A stretch of 64,000 bases of DNA, taken from Perca fluviatilis (taxonomy: Eukaryota > Chordata > Actinopteri > Perciformes > Percidae). The stretch's first letter is position 1. Each line of letters opens with the position of its first letter. The notes beneath the pieces are model-generated. The model saw only the letters and a list, made by a program, of their open reading frames with translations. It was not told where the DNA came from and made no database searches. Both the position numbers and the translations under genes were made by a program. Shown in pieces: positions 1 through 34,689 of the stretch. The stretch is taken from NCBI RefSeq assembly GCF_010015445.1, contig NC_053134.1, forward strand, positions 16,800,629-16,864,628. Reading direction: 5' to 3'.

Positions 1-739
1 TATTTGGAGCAATTCATTTCTTATGTAACTATACCACATATTTTAATAATGAAACAAGGAGATAATGGCTTGCAATATAATTTGCCATCCCTTTTGGGTT
101 TAGGTCTTTTAGCTCATAGCTTTAGCAGCAGGCAGTTGTATGTCCCGCTGTTAGAATCCTCTGCAGTTAAATACAGTCAAACATTTACACCGTTTAGCTG
201 TCAGCATTTTAACCATGTTGAATCCAGTTACTACTGTTGCTAACGGTAAGCTATAAGTTATCTGCTGACAAGTGTAATGTATTATTAGTGTTAACTAGCG
301 TGACATGCAGCGATGTTTCTGTTGCCTGTAACGTCTGTTTCAGAGCATCAGAGAGCAGCGCAGACATTTAAGTGGCACCGTAATGAGGCACCAAAATCCG
401 CGTTGCTATTCTGTCCGGTAGATACCGTGCCATATTAGCACCGGATTTTAACATGCGCCTTAACGTGAACAGAAAATTGCATTGCCTGTATGTTTTCACG
501 GCAAACGCGCATATGTGGAAAGCGGTTGCACAACAGCTGAAATGTTGTGTTGCGCACAAACGTAGTGTTTAAACTTTACTTTATATTTTTGGAGACATCC
601 AAAAATATTGACTTCTTTTGAAATAAGATTTTTATATAAAAAAAAAAACAAGGGCAACCAGGCAACCGTTACTGTCAAGCCCTGGTAAGGCCAACAGCCC
701 CTCTCCTTTTAGCTCCGTTTTGGTCTCCACCAACTCCTG

Positions 740-1075
740 ATTGAAATATCTGTCTCCTTAGCAGCTAAATGCAATTTTATGTTCACCAGCTAGTTGCTAA
801 CTTTGCCTGTCAGTCATTCAGAGCTGGGTAGATAGTGTAGAGTGGGTTTATCAGAGCTTTTTTGTTGAAAACAGATGCTTGCTCTAGCCAGAAACAAGGT
901 TGATGAGAGCTTGGGGGCCCGCGAACCTAAACAATGAACTTAAAGATGCTATAATGCTTTGTTTAGTTGAGGGGAACTGCAGAGTCAGGTGATAAGTCTG
1001 AGTTTGTCACTACTTGGGACGCCTGTCATGTTACCCATTGTCATTTGATCTATTGTTACTTAAACATATTGCCTA
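740..1075. repeat. Dispersed repeat, copy 1
   Basis: GTTCACCAGCTAGTTGCTAA, GGGAACTGCAGAGTCAGGTG and CATTGTCATTTGATC correspond to segments at about 19770-20125. The two copies show the family; its type is unknown to me. Confidence 0.65.
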
Positions 1076-1489
1076 GTGCAGCTTTAATAACCACATTTAA
1101 GGGACCCTTTAAAAAAAATATGCCAAACTTACTCATACACACATACTACTTCCATAGCGACTTTATCAAAAGCTTTTGTAACCTCGCAATAACCTCCGAA
1201 TAATTTCTGTTATTTTAGGGTAAAGATCCTGTACATTTTGATTTTGTGTAACAGTTACGCAGTGTTCTCCCTCTTGGCATCTTTTTGTTTTAACTTCTTT
1301 CAGACTTTTATGCCTCATTTCCCCAGATGCACTCTAAATAGCTGATTGAAAGGAAGGTTAATGCCGTTGTTATATTTTCATTGCTTAAAACCCCCATAAA
1401 CCCCCTGCTGTTAGAATTATTTATGCAGTTTTGCCGTGTTTATGTTACACAGAGAAGATGAAATTTGGCAGAAAATGTAGAGTCTAAGA

Positions 1490-1816
1490 CAGGGGCCACC
1501 AACATGGTGCCCGCGGGCAGGTTAGCCCCCAAGGACCACATGTGTAGCCCTCAGGCCTGTTCTAAAAATGAAAATTGAATATTGATATTATCCGTTTCCC
1601 ACCTTGTTAAGTCATTGTTGATAATTATTGTGAGAAATCATTAACATGATCAGTGTCTTCATATAGATGAGTATCATTAATCATTAATAATCATATATAA
1701 CTAAAGGCAAACTGAGCACATTTGTTATTTCAGAAGAGTATATCAAACTGGTAGCCCTTTGTATGACTCAATACCCATGAAGTAGCTCTCAGTTTCAAAA
1801 AGGTTGGTGACCCCTG
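1490..1816. mobile_element. hAT-type non-autonomous element, 8-bp TSD
   Basis: The ends CAGGGGCCACCAACATGGTG and GTTGGTGACCCCTG are imperfect inverted repeats. GTCTAAGA flanks both sides (1482-1489, 1817-1824). An 8-bp duplication is characteristic of hAT. Confidence 0.88.
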
Positions 1817-2479
1817 GTCTAAGACTAAGAAGAGCCTGCAGAGGGAAGAGATGAGGACTGACTGACTGAAAGAGAAATGGACCAAGAGTGAAAAAGAGTG
1901 AGTTGTAAGCGCCTTGGACATTTACATTTTCAGCTTGGCGGGAGTTTGTTCATGACTGTTTATTTGGTCCGAGCAGCAATAATTTCATCTGGCAGGCAAC
2001 ACGCCGCTCCTGTTTTTGATAAAAGATTACATCTCTACATTGTTTCCATTTCTGCCAATATATTGAAACAATCAATATTTACATGCCCCTCTCGGTTGGA
2101 CTAGTCAAAACCACATGTTGTCTCATTGGCCTCCTTCCATTCAACCATCACTGAGCACACTGTGAGACGGCGGAGAGACGCAGAGAGAGTGTGGGGCCAT
2201 ATAATAACGGCTGTAGGAATGCCAAATTCCTGGCTATTATAAGTGTTTACTGGCCAGGTCTCCATGAGCGGTTTCCTACATACTGGGACAGTGAGATTGT
2301 CTGTGTGTGTGAGACAGTGTGTGTATGTGTCCCATAGTCTAGGTAAGCTGTGTACATGTGCATAGGGTGCGCGCGTGCATTCAGTTATCCATGCAGGCGT
2401 TCGCTGTAGCGTGCATGTATGTTTGGATCAGCATCAGGTGATGAAGGTTTGACAAGCTCCATTCACTTTCCTGAAGTAA

Positions 2480-2482
<3 letters not shown>

Positions 2483-2524
<42 letters not shown>
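2483..2524. repeat. TG microsatellite
   Basis: About 21 TG units. Confidence 0.98.
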
Positions 2525-2526
<2 letters not shown>

Positions 2527-3019
2527 ACAGCCAAGCTTCCCTGTCTTACATCAGTCTCAGTTATAGTAAGAAAATGATTGTTGACATAGAGGTGCACAAT
2601 GGGCTTCAATTCACGTCTAGTTCTATTCAGTAAAGCCACACACACACATGGTTTTCTACTCTGCCGAGGTTTCTCACACTCTCTTATCCTCTTTAGTTGA
2701 CCCGCTCACCAGTGCTATAGTACATTTATGTTCAATGAAACACACAGGAATGTCTCGACTGCATCTTTTTTTTTTTTTTTTTTGTCTTTTCCCATAGAGA
2801 GCACATGGATGTGGAATTTCCCCAGTTAATCAGTGACCAAAGGGTGTCTGCTTCAGCTAGAAATAGTCTTCTTTTGTAACAGTGATAGTACCCATAGTTT
2901 ACCAAAAAAAGCTGTTGTTACTCACTGCTAAAATGCAGCTGGAGCAGTTCATTGTCCTCAACAGAATATTTACACATATTGCACGGCCGCTATGGTGATT
3001 CATCACTGTTGTATGTTGG

Positions 3020-3310
3020 ACAGTTAAAGGAATAGGTAAAGGAAGAACTTGTGAAATGCTCTAATTCGGCTGTCTTGCTGAGAGTTAGATAAGAAGATGA
3101 ATGGTCTTAACCCTCAGTAAAACCCCAACTTGCACATAGTCGTTTTTACACTTTTGGTGTGGTTTAAGTCCTCCTCCATCACCTAGTCTTTCTGCTAAGC
3201 TAAGCTAACCGTCTCTTGACTGTGGCTTCATATTTATTGCACAGACAGAGTGGTATCAATCTTCTCATTCTCAGCTCTCTGCAAGTTTCCTTAAATGACC
3301 AAATATTCCT
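3020..3310. repeat. GGAATAGTTTGACA-family repeat, diverged copy
   Basis: Contains GTTAAAGGAATAGGTAAAGG, GAGAGTTAGATAAGAAGATGA and AGCTAAGCTAACCG, shared with copies at about 7120, 34690, 37985 and 43925. Confidence 0.65.
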
Positions 3311-3379
3311 TTTAATGTAATTTATGTAGAACTTTGCTAAATATACAATGTTGATGATTTCTTCTTTGATGTCCTTTTT

Positions 3380-3850
3380 CAAAAGGTCAGTCTATTTCTC
3401 TCTAGTTGCCATTTCTCCCTTTTTCTCGCCATACTCCATCTCCTCCTCTCCTTCCTTATGCATTTGCTCTATCCTCTTCTTCATCAGCTTCCTCACTCTC
3501 ATCTTCTCCCTGCTTCATCTCCTCTCACCTCATCTACTTCCACTTTCATTTTCAACCCATCGTCCTCCTTATTCTTATTCTCCTCTTTCTTCTCACTCTC
3601 TCCATTCCCCTTCACTCCCAAACCACCTCCACTTTCTCTTCTTACTTTCACATCTTCCATCTTCTCATCTTCCCCTTGCTTTTTCTCTTTTCATCTTGGT
3701 CTTCCTCTTACATTTTAAAATGCATTACTTTCTCCTCTTCCCCACTCACTCAATCTCTTATTCTCCACCTTCTTCTCAGTCTCCTCTTCCTTCTCTAGCT
3801 CTAACCCCTCTTTCTCTCTCTCCACCATCCTCTTCTTCCTCCTCTTGGTT
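3380..3850. repeat. Pyrimidine-rich low-complexity tract
   Basis: Nearly pure C/T on the + strand with TCTCC/CTTCC motifs. Open frames here are by-products of the composition. Confidence 0.9.
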
Positions 3851-6800
3851 CCTTACATCTGTGCCGTGCCCTTCCCCTGAGAGACCAGGAAGGGCCGAGG
3901 AAATAACACCCATCCTCCGTGAATGAGCCATGCCAAACAATCCTCGCCCAGGGTGAATGGAGCGTTCCAAACATGACCCGGGTCCTGCGTCGTAAACCTG
4001 TTGGTTCTGTCAGGAAGAGAGAGGGAGATTCGCATAACGCAATAGAGATAGGGAGGGAAAGGTGGAGCCATGTATGTCAACTTCTAACTCACCACATCAA
4101 CTTCGACAGGAGTTAAGCTATTGCTGCTGTTTTTTTTTAAGCCTAATCATACCATTTTACTCCCAAAGAGAAGTTATATTTATGTTTTATATGCATGCTA
4201 TACTGCCTCGTTCATCTTTGAGTAAGAATAAATGCAGTCGAGGGGAATTCTAACATTGTGTATACTTGGAGCCAGCCCAGCAAAGCGCAGGGTGGGGAAG
4301 GGAGTCATACGGGGTACGTTGTGGTTCTTTGGGCCGGCGGTAGGAAGGGAAATAGTCCAGAGAGGCCAGCGTGGGAATGGGTCAGCATTTCTACAGCACC
4401 CACCCTCTTTCCCTCTCCCTCTCCATCCCTTCCTTTTCTCCCCTCCCCTCTGTTCACAGCAGCTTTTCTTTTCGATCTTCCTCTCTACATTTCTCCCTCC
4501 CTTTCCCTCTGTCCCTCTCCTCTTGAGGAGGGGTGAAGAAGTCTTTTCTCATGGGCTTTTACCAAATTGTTTTCACTGACATTTCTGAGATATTTCGCTG
4601 TAAAGAAAATATTTGGACATATTTCTCCCTAATAGGCCCGCGGATGGCGATGTTTTGTGTGCCGGTGCTGTCCACGCAGACAGTTACTCTGTGAACACAG
4701 AATCCTGCTTAAATCAGCATTGCTGTACTGTACCGTGCAGCAAAAAAAACAAGAAAATTAGGACTTTATGCACATGTGTAACAAGACTTTTAATTTCCGT
4801 TTCAGCTGTAACACAGCTGCCACATGGAAACCTAAGTGCATATTAGCTGTCAGTTAATAGTGTGCAGTTTGCTTTCCTTACATACTGTACTTGGCCACCC
4901 AAGAAAAGGCCATCTGTTGCATACTTTATTCTGACAGACACGCATACCTGAAGTTTATAACTGTGGCTGCACATCATTCTGTACAGGAAAAGATGTCGTC
5001 TATGATAAAATCTGCAGATTACTCCTTTTTCCATTATCGTGCACGCCCTTTCCTTTCCCGTTTTTCATTTCCCACTTCTCGTCTTTATCCTCACTCTCTA
5101 TTTCATGTGCTCTTTCTTTTTCTCTCCTTTTTTTCCCCCCTTCCTTATCCCCTTTTTCACCTTTCCCCATATTTCTGTGTCAGTATGCTGATAGAGTTTG
5201 GGGCCTAGGTAAGGAAAGGGATATCAAATCGGGGATTTGGTTGTGTACGCGTCTCTAGCCAAGGCTGTGATTGACAGGAATGCTAATTCAGCTTTTAGGA
5301 GTTTGTTCCTCTCTCTTACTGAGGAATCTTTTACCCTGAGATTGTTGTCGTCACCAAGGACTCTTTTGTTCCATTTTTAGCTGTTGTCTTTTTCTCTTTC
5401 TCATGACATTTCAATGCTGTTTCTCGGATGGCGCAGTCCACAGGGAGTTAAGGCAGTTGTTTCACCATTTTTTTTCCACAGAAACAACATATCACTCTGG
5501 CATTTAAAAAAAAGAGTTAATGTACTTTCTACTGCAGGGGAACTCAATGTAAATTGACGGAAGATGAATGCAATTGAAAAAGAAAACTAAGATTTTTGGG
5601 GGAAAGAAATTATTCATAGTGACACTATGTAACTTTTGAAAAAATAAATGACACATTCTTCCTCTTAAAAAAAACTAAATAAAACCCCTCTCCCTTCATG
5701 CTACAGCTTTACTTGATCTTGTATGACCAGTAGCTCATTGTGGCTAATGTTAGCAAACGTTGGCAAACTTAAAATAGATATATCAGTCAGTTTTTACTAT
5801 GCTCTTGTGCTTTATTATACTACATTTTAGCATTTGCCATTATACTGTATATTTTCATTGTAACTTATGGCCACAGTGGTTGGTGTTATATAAGAAAGCT
5901 TTAAGGTTGAAAAACTAATCTGGGTTTGACCAGTTTTCTACCCTTAAATATGCTGAATTATCAGATTTAAGCACACACACATGCACATGTGTAAATCATT
6001 GCCTGACGTCACAGATGTCACCGTCCCGTAGGTCCAGCTTGGGCGTTAACAGATTCATCTGTTCTGTTACGACAACATTCCTCATCTGAGAGAAATAAAT
6101 GGGAGGCGGAAAGAACAGCAAAGGGGAAGGAAAGGAAGAAGGAAACAGTTGTTCACAAGCTGTAAAACCTCACATAAACCCAAGCAGCTTTAGCTCAGCT
6201 CACCACACATGTTGCAATTAACATGCAATAGCATGCTTCGCTGGCTGACCTCAAAGGCGGCGCAGTGATGTCAGGTAGCTAGGCATGTGGTTAGCAGTGG
6301 GAGTGTAAAGGTCAGTCGGGGCAACACAGATCAAGCATGGAGCGTAGTTCATAGATGTCAGGTGGCCAGAAACACAGCCGTTTGGGAACTAATTTGATAC
6401 TAAAAAATAGACAGTAAAATTCTGTCTCTGGTTGTATATAACTGTTGTAAGATATCCTCAGTTTATGATGCTTTGATTTATATACATTAAATATACTATA
6501 CTTTTTAAGTTTCTTTCCCTAAACCGGTCTACTTTACAACCTGTCTAAGTTAGATATTCTGAATTTCCCAGAGTGACTTTGGACCGGCTCCAGAGAGAGG
6601 CCTCAACTTGTTGCTTTTAATCAAATTTAAGCACATAAATATACAGTAGCTCACAAGCCAACTAGATTTTGAACAATGGAGTTGTGTTGATGATTGTATG
6701 CAGCCGCACCCTTTGCTTAAACCACTGCATTTAATAAAGAAATCCATAATCCACTGCATGTCTGCTTTGGATTTTACTATATTAAGGATATGGGCGGTTG

Positions 6801-7084
6801 GTTTTTAAAATGGATTTATCCCTGCTAATGGCAGGGCAAGATGGGGCGACTAGAAATACTTCAAGCAGTTCTCGAATTTTTGTCTAAAGCAAAAAAAAAA
6901 AAAAGGGAAACTGTGTTTCACACTGGTAAGATATCCCAGGGTTCATTTTTCTTCTAATTATATACTTGCACGCATTTTTAGGTTGTGAAAGAAATAAACT
7001 GGGAAAGTGATATTTGTCATGGGTATATCGGCAAAACAAAAAGCTTGTGTCATGAATTGTATTAAACCAAGAAGCAATATCTTA

Positions 7085-7560
7085 AAGCTCCCTCCACCTA
7101 TTTTTAGCATTGAGATATTTTAAGGAAAAAGTCAACATCATAGAAAATCCACTTTTTCGCTTCCTTGCTGAGAATTAGATGAGAAGATTGGTACCACTCT
7201 CACACCTGTCTGTTAAGTACACTGCAACAGCCAGCAGCCGGTTAACTTAGCTTAGCATAAAGACTGGTAACAGGGGGAAACAGCTATACTAAAAAAGAAA
7301 TTTGGATCAAAGGTCCAAAGGTATGAATTAAACAAACAAGATATATAACATGTTAATTCATGAGCTTTCAGATTTTATTTTACCTTTTTGGATAGCTTTT
7401 TTCCCCCTGATTCCAATCCTAGTGCTACGCTGAGCTAAACTTCAGTAGTTTCATATTTAGCGTACATATACGAGTGGTATCGATCTTCTAACTCTCTGCA
7501 AGAAAGCGAACAAGTGTATTTCCAAAAATGACAAACTATTCCTTTTAACTGGGAAGGTGC
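7085..7560. repeat. GGAATAGTTTGACA-family repeat, two arms
   Basis: GAGAATTAGATGAGAAGATTG, GGTTAACTTAGCTTAGCATAA and AAGACTGGTAACAGGGGGAAA occur on one arm. A reversed arm follows with GGTATCGATCTTCTAACTCT and CAAACTATTCCTTTTAA. Confidence 0.7.
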
Positions 7561-8377
7561 TGACATGGGTGTCTCAGCTAAACTGAGATTGTTTCTAGAA
7601 TGTATTTAACAAGAGGCAGTATCTTTAAAACAAAGCTCACTCCACCCATGTCTAAGTTGTTATGACACAAGATTTTATTAACCCAAGAAAAATGGGATTT
7701 CTCAGTTTAATTCTGGACAATAATTTGTATCACCTGATTTGTATAACTCATGTATTCTATTTTTATTTTTTATTTTAAAGATAAGTGTTAAATATTTGTA
7801 GATTGTTGCTTTGTATAGAGATGGCTTTCTGATAGGCATTGTGGTTGTTTGTCTTGTGTTTGAGTATGCACAAAACTTAATAAATATATTCTGGCTTCAA
7901 TTCAAGTGATTTCTAGATTTAATATGGTATTAAATTCCTTGTAGAAATATAAACTTTTAAGGCTAGTGGTTGTTTTGCAGTACATACAGTAAGCTCTGTT
8001 CCAACACTGACCAGACCAGAACTGTGGGCCCAGAACTGTTTCTCTGGCGCTCTCTTATCCTCAGCCAAGCCATGTCTCCAGGCTGAGGTTTTATCAGCTC
8101 GTGAAAACTGCTTCCATGATAAGAAGTATTGGTTGTTGCACAGCTGAAAGGTCAGCCTGATAGGAGAGAAGAAGAAAAAAAGCTTTGGATAAATCCACCA
8201 GGTTTGGTCATTGTGATGATTACAGTCCAATTTAAAGAATCGGTCACTTTGAAGTTTCTAACCGTAAAGCTAAATTGAGGAAGCGCAGAAGGGGGTGAAG
8301 GGTTTAAGGTTGAATCTGAAAAAAGCTCTCTGTTTGTGTCTTCACCCATTCTATCTCTCTTATTTTGTCTCCCTCAG

Positions 8378-28961
<20,584 letters not shown>

Positions 28962-30770
28962 TGTCTTGAAGGAGCCACTGCAGCTGGGGACCACGACAAT
29001 CCAAGACTCTTCCTTTGACTTTGTCTTAAGAACCAAATAATGATCACATTCCCAAGAGGGACCCCAAGAAAACGGAGGGACAGGAGAGATGCTGTCCAAG
29101 CACTGTACCGAAACAGCATCATATTTTTGTACGGTTGCCACGTATATAGTGCCTTTGCACAATGATTTTTGCTTTCTAAAAGAAACAAAATGCTGTGAAA
29201 TTTGGACAATTGTAATTACTATTACTAATTACTTTATACAATCCTGCCAGGAAGAAAAAAAAAATTATTAAATTTTGATTTTGTTCTACTCCATGCCGAC
29301 AGATTTGATAGAGACGGAGTAGATGAGTTAAAAGTTTCCACATTCCAGAGAGATGGTTGAATCAGTTCTCTCCCTCATACAGTACATTTTCCATCTCTTT
29401 TTTTATTTATATTTAAAGCAAAAGCTTCACACATTGCTATTTTATTCAACGTTCACCAGTTTCAGGATAGAAATATAAGCACTTAGAATTTAGCTGATTT
29501 CACTTTTATTATGTCTTACCAATAGTGCAGCAATGGTCTGAGTAATATATGTTAGCACATGTGATGTTTTGAATATGACCTATCATACTGTATCTTATAT
29601 AACATCTTTATACTCGTAACAAAAGGTATTTTTTTTTTTTTTTTATCCAGAAACTATTCACCAACAGGCAGTTAATTTCGGTGGTGAGGAGTGTTGAATA
29701 TTCAGAAGTCCATTATGACTTTTATAATCCTTAATGTCATTTTTATTTATGTTTTAATGTGTTTTGTCCTTTTCTATTTCTAGCTGTTTTGTAGCTTTTG
29801 TACCTGTTTGATCACTTTAAAATCTTCAGACATTCCTCTTAAAAAGCAGGTGCACAAGGTGCCTTCGTTGTAGGTTTGACAATGTAGGAAATCAGCAAAC
29901 CAACCCTCTTAAATCTACCTTAACTTCTACTAATTACTAACTTCTTTATTGTCTCTATGCACACTCTTATGCTCAGCGATCATTTTCTAATTGAGGGCAT
30001 ACAAAGTAAAATCAGGGTGCCTAAGCTTAACAATAACAATAATAGTACAATACAAGGATATTTACCACTATGTAAGTCTTTTCGCCTTATGATTGCAATA
30101 AAAAAAAAAGTTTGACAGCTGAGGTACAGTACATGATAGCCTCAAAGCAACTCAATCTGATATTAGGACTTATGACGTCTTGAGTAGCACATTCCCTTTC
30201 ATAGTTTTTGCGCGGCACAAGCTTTGATAATAACGGTTTGACGGGGCATTAAATTGATCGATGTTACTGCTCAAAAGTCTGACAATCACATTCCATGGCT
30301 CCTAAAAAAGAGCAGGGGAGCTTGACCAAAATATTTTTAAGCGTGATTTAATGTGACATTGTTTTGTTTTAATACAGTGGTTTTATAATGCCGTTTTTTT
30401 TTTTTTTTTTTACAACCTTGTGTCCATGTTATGTTTTTTAAAAGTTCTTCTATGTTTAACCAGACACTTGTTTGTGTAGCGCGAAGCCTATGCAAAACTA
30501 TCTGTATTCTCTCTAAACGCTCCCAATGTCATACAAGTGGGCAGTTACCAACTGGATGAATGTTTTAAACATTGTACGCTTCACTCAACAGCAATAAAGA
30601 CATTGAGGTATTCCACATTGTTAAGTTTCCTTCCATAACTCCACCATTCTACTATGGACTACATTGTATACTGTATGTGCCCATTGCAGCACAGCAGGTT
30701 GAAAAAATTGTCTTATTATGGAGCCATGATACTGACAAAACAGTTAGCACCAATCATTTGATGGAATAAA
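28962..30770 (+). other. cald1: cald1 3' UTR with candidate poly(A) signals
   Basis: AT-rich sequence after the caldesmon stop. AATAAA occurs at 30097-30102, 30593-30598 and 30765-30770. Which one is used cannot be decided from sequence. A dispersed teleost repeat begins near 30.89 kb, so the transcript probably ends before that. Confidence 0.55.
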
Positions 30771-31097
30771 TTAAAACAATTTATTTTTCTCTTCTATTTG
30801 TCTTTCACTAGGCCATTTTAGTTTTATTTTTACTATTCCTATGTTTTCCCCATGCCACATTTGCAATTTACTCATGCTACCTTAACTGAAAACCCCAGTG
30901 GTGGAAGTATTCAGATCCTTCAGAAGAAGTACTAATGTAACAAAAATGTGGGTGGTCAAAGGTGCACATGCTGTACATAAAACATTCATAACAACACATA
31001 CTAATATAAATATTGATATCCCTGAGAATGTGAACAGAATTTTGACACACTCACTCTCTCACTCACTCACTCTCACACACACACACACCATCAGATC

Positions 31098-31745
31098 CTA
31101 TGTTTTTGTATTGTCCGTCTCATTCATCAGTCTAATTGCTGAAGGAACCAAAGACTTGCTAAACCTGGCTGTTCTTATTTTATTTTGCAGAATCCTACCA
31201 TTGCCCCGATAGCTCCTTAGTTGGAACCTATTGTGCAGAGGGTGAGCAGGGTCACGTAGAATCTGCTCCGCCTTACTCACAATAAGGTCCATACACAGCT
31301 GAGCAGCTGACATCTGGTCACACCACTCCCAATGACCCATCTCGCCATACTGACCATGCCTATTCTGGTCTAGGCTGCACATGTTTCCAAACTCGCAAAT
31401 CAGACCAAAGGACAGGATACTCTGAAGGACAGCCTTGTAAAACAGTTGCAACATATATTGATCCACATTAAAAATGAACAGTTTACGTAAAAAGAACATT
31501 CGTTGTTGCAGTTTTTTTTTTACCTTTTCAGTGGCACATATCAAACTTAAGCTGGTCATCAATCTCTATCCCTTAGTATGTATGTGTTAACTCGTTTGAT
31601 GGGTTCATTATTAACTTGGATGAGTGGGATTTCTTATTTACTACGTCTAAAATCTATGACCATTCCTTTGTTTTAGTCACATATATTTACTGCAATAAAT
31701 CCAAAAATGACCTCAATGCGTTATCAGATATTAAGGAAGCATGCT
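31098..31745 (-). mobile_element. L2/CR1-type LINE fragment, RT C-terminal part
   Basis: The - strand frame carries KKLQQRMFFLRKL, LQLFYKAVLQSILSFGL and ILRDPAHPLHNRFQLRS, matching the end of the RT protein of fish L2-like LINEs. Upstream on the same strand, frameshifted remnants of an IDFRR-type segment are visible up to about 31745. Pseudogenic. Confidence 0.8.
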
Positions 31746-31759
31746 TGAAATACTATCTT

Positions 31760-32605
31760 TTCTGACAACAACGCTAATGCCAGTATTCTCCTTTCCGTTC
31801 CGTGACGGAATTTCTGTTTGTGTTTTGGCCTGTGTGTTGTTATCATAGATATAAAACAATGGTTGTTATCAACTGCCCAGTTTTACAGTCAGGCCGGGTT
31901 GCCAGATATACCTGTAAAAACGTAAACCCAGCGCGCTACAGCTGTAACGGTAGTACAGCCATGAAAGAAGCAAACAAAGAGGATCAACATAGATAGATTC
32001 TACCCGACCTAAAAAAAAACGTTACAAACCCCGGGTAAATATTGGAGATGTATTTGAAAGATGGAGACAGCTGAGTTGGCTAATTTCCTCCTGAACAGGT
32101 AAGCATTAGCTAGCTAGCTTCAGGCTAATTTATCACGGCTACAAGGGACGGGCATTTTCTGTGATTTGAACATTTGTGTACTGACATTGAATTATATAGC
32201 TAGAGTACGCGAGTTGGTTACTCGCAAAAACAATCGAGACACAGCCAGTAAAGTGATTCCGACTGGTCCTGGCAAACGCCGCCATGCTAACCCTGCTAGC
32301 TAGTTACCGGTGGACCAGGCAAGCGGTCACGGCTGTTACAACGTATAGCCGAAAACGGTGGGTTATTTTAAGCCTAGAGAGGGGGGGCTGTAAATCGGGA
32401 AGAGAGGATCGTGAGTTTGCAGTGTGTTTAGTGATTTTGGCCGTAATTCTAAGTCAATAAAGTGTGTTCAGTCGGGTAATTCTAAACCGAGGAAGTGTGT
32501 CTGTATGTCGGGTGGAGAGGACAGCAGAGGTTGTTGTCTTTTTAGCGGTTCCTACCGTACTTCTAAGCCAAAAAAGTGTGCGTGTTAGTTGGGTACAGAG
32601 CACGG
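31760..32605. mobile_element. Probable DNA-transposon-like sequence between LINE halves
   Basis: It contains GCTAGCTAGC-rich text, CCTCCTGAACAGGTAAGC, and two similar pieces, TTCTAAGTCAATAAAGTGTG (about 32449) and TTCTAAGCCAAAAAAGTGTG (about 32560). No coding similarity was recognised. Classification is tentative. Confidence 0.4.
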
Positions 32606-32609
32606 GCTT

Positions 32610-32790
32610 TTACGATTAACCTGCTGGATTCGCTTCAGAAGAAAATCATTAATCCACAAAATAAACCTTGGCTTAACCCCAAGATCCATCAGCTTGCCCA
32701 CCAGCAGATGAGGCTGAATAGTGTTAAAAGCACTGCTAAAATTAACAAACAATCTTCACCAAGCTGTTGGCTTGCCTTATACTGTACTAT
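32610..32790 (-). mobile_element. L2/CR1-type LINE fragment, RT core
   Basis: In the - orientation, broken frames resemble the FVDFSSAFNTIQPHLL and INDFLLKR motifs of LINE reverse transcriptase. It is likely the other half of the fragment at 31098-31745. Confidence 0.6.
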
Positions 32791-34689
32791 ATTCGGATCT
32801 CAGCACAAAGCAGCTACATGCTGTGTCAGTTCTCCAAAGTAACAACAATGAAAAGATGTTTTATCTCCAGCCAAATAACACTTTGAGGTGGAACCATTAA
32901 TATAATAAATCCATTGGTGGAACTAATTGTATTTTCAATTTCTGTCCTTGAATGTAACGGATTACGAGGAGTACTTGAAGGCAGCATTCCTCTCCAGGTG
33001 TAACTCATTTTCTGCCTCCAACAATAGAACTGACAGTCATAGACAAGACATGTGGGCACATGATGGGCAGGGCCGAATCAAGTGTGCTTTTTGGTTGGGG
33101 TAGGATGATTGAACTTGTCTCTGTCTGGATGTGAAAGGATCATACCTGAATTTGTTGCTAATCCCATCTCTTCCTCAGGATTATACAGGAGGTAAGATCA
33201 GAGCATGACCTCTGGGTGCATGGCAGCAAACAGGTCAGTTATATGTTGCATTGTATTTGGCATTCAAGTACAGTTCATATTTTAGAGTTTTTAATTAAAC
33301 TTAAAAGTTGATCAATTTACAGTGAATTCTGGTGACTGAAATAAATAAACCACCTCAGCATGATCTATCAGCTAGCTGTTACTCATACAAAGTCATGAAT
33401 GCTGAAATAAATATGCTCAGATGTTGCCCAAGTAGACTCTTAAAGCTTTTATGATGGCTTTTCTTTGATGTGTTCTGATCTGAGCAGTGCACATGCTGGT
33501 GAAGAAGGTGCTAAGCTCGCCCCTGAGACTGCTGTGTTGGTACAGCAGCATGCTGTGGGCTTTGACTTAATGCTGCCTAATGCCGAAACCAGCACCCTCA
33601 ACATTCCTGCCGCTGTCAGACTGTGTGTTATTTCACAGTTCCAGCCAGACGGGGACTGACCGCATGCATTTAAGCAAATACACATTTAATACCCCAGCCA
33701 TTGCAACCCTCATACACTGTGAATTCTTTCTGGGTTTCCAGTTGGTGCTTTTTTTTTCAACCAGATGGTCTTCTTCCATTTCTCAGTTTTTTTGTCTTTC
33801 CCTGTACTTTCTCCTCTTCACATTTCTCTTTCCTCATCCTTTTGACGTCAGCTGCTCAATCTAATGACAAAAGTAAAAACCACACAGGGACTCCAGGCAC
33901 CGCAATGTTTGAATTTGAGTATGCATGTAACAGAATTTAAACAGAAGCATGACTTTGGACAGTAACCACATACAGTGAAAGTGTAAATATATATCGTGCA
34001 GAGATTGAATGTGCAGCTGGCCCTTTGAAATGACTGGGGGACAGGACCGTAGCCAGGCAGGAGGGAAGGTGGAACTGGGATGTTTTCTTCGTCCCAACAT
34101 CACCCATTCAACATGTATATTCTATCAAAATATTATAAAAAAATCTGGAATAAACTTGTTTTAATGAGTAGGACTGTTTAAAAAGCAAGAAGACAGACTC
34201 CTGAGACCTATTCATTGTTATAAAAATGTTCCCTGACCAGCAGCTGACGACAAAAATAGCCCATCTGAATATGGGTCCCAGCTCATTGATTTACTGTGAG
34301 TACGGTGAGGTGAGCCAAACCCATTGTCTGGAGGATAAGCTCCACACCTGTTCAAAAGCACACTTTATTATTCTTAAAAATAGACACTCGCTCTCCCCCA
34401 GTGTTCAGCTGAGTGACACCGATTTTTATGATCTTGTGATTTATAAGCTCATGGAAAAAATCGGGGTCCAAGTGTTGTTCTAACATGTAATTGATACAAT
34501 GTATTTATTTATAGGGGATACCAAAGCCTTATTAAATCCATTTCTGTAACTTTAACCTTGATCCCAAACACCCTAATGTTGTTGCTTTTTAAAGTTAAGG
34601 AGGCTACTTAAAAAAAAAAAAAAATTAAGATCAGGAGTTATAATGGGAAAGATTCTGTATGAAATGCATATGAACCTACTTGTGAGAAG

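Larger units (their letters stand above)
1..8377 (+). other. Presumed cald1 upstream intron/5' region
   Basis: No coding exon with caldesmon or other recognisable protein similarity was seen here. The stretch holds transposon remnants (listed separately), a TG microsatellite, poly-T at about 2767-2783, and pyrimidine-rich blocks at about 3380-3850 and 4385-4525. It is interpreted as intron because the first exon seen, 8378-8515, begins inside a codon. No promoter could be supported. Confidence 0.6.

Noticed and set aside
3348..3926. A 192-codon open frame
   Set aside because: It is a pyrimidine-rich tract (Ser/Leu/Phe/Pro only). No family features.
33160..33240. Possible non-coding 5' exon of troponin T (tcctcag ... 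GGAG|gtaaga)
   Set aside because: It has splice-like borders but no supporting similarity; such pairs are common by chance.
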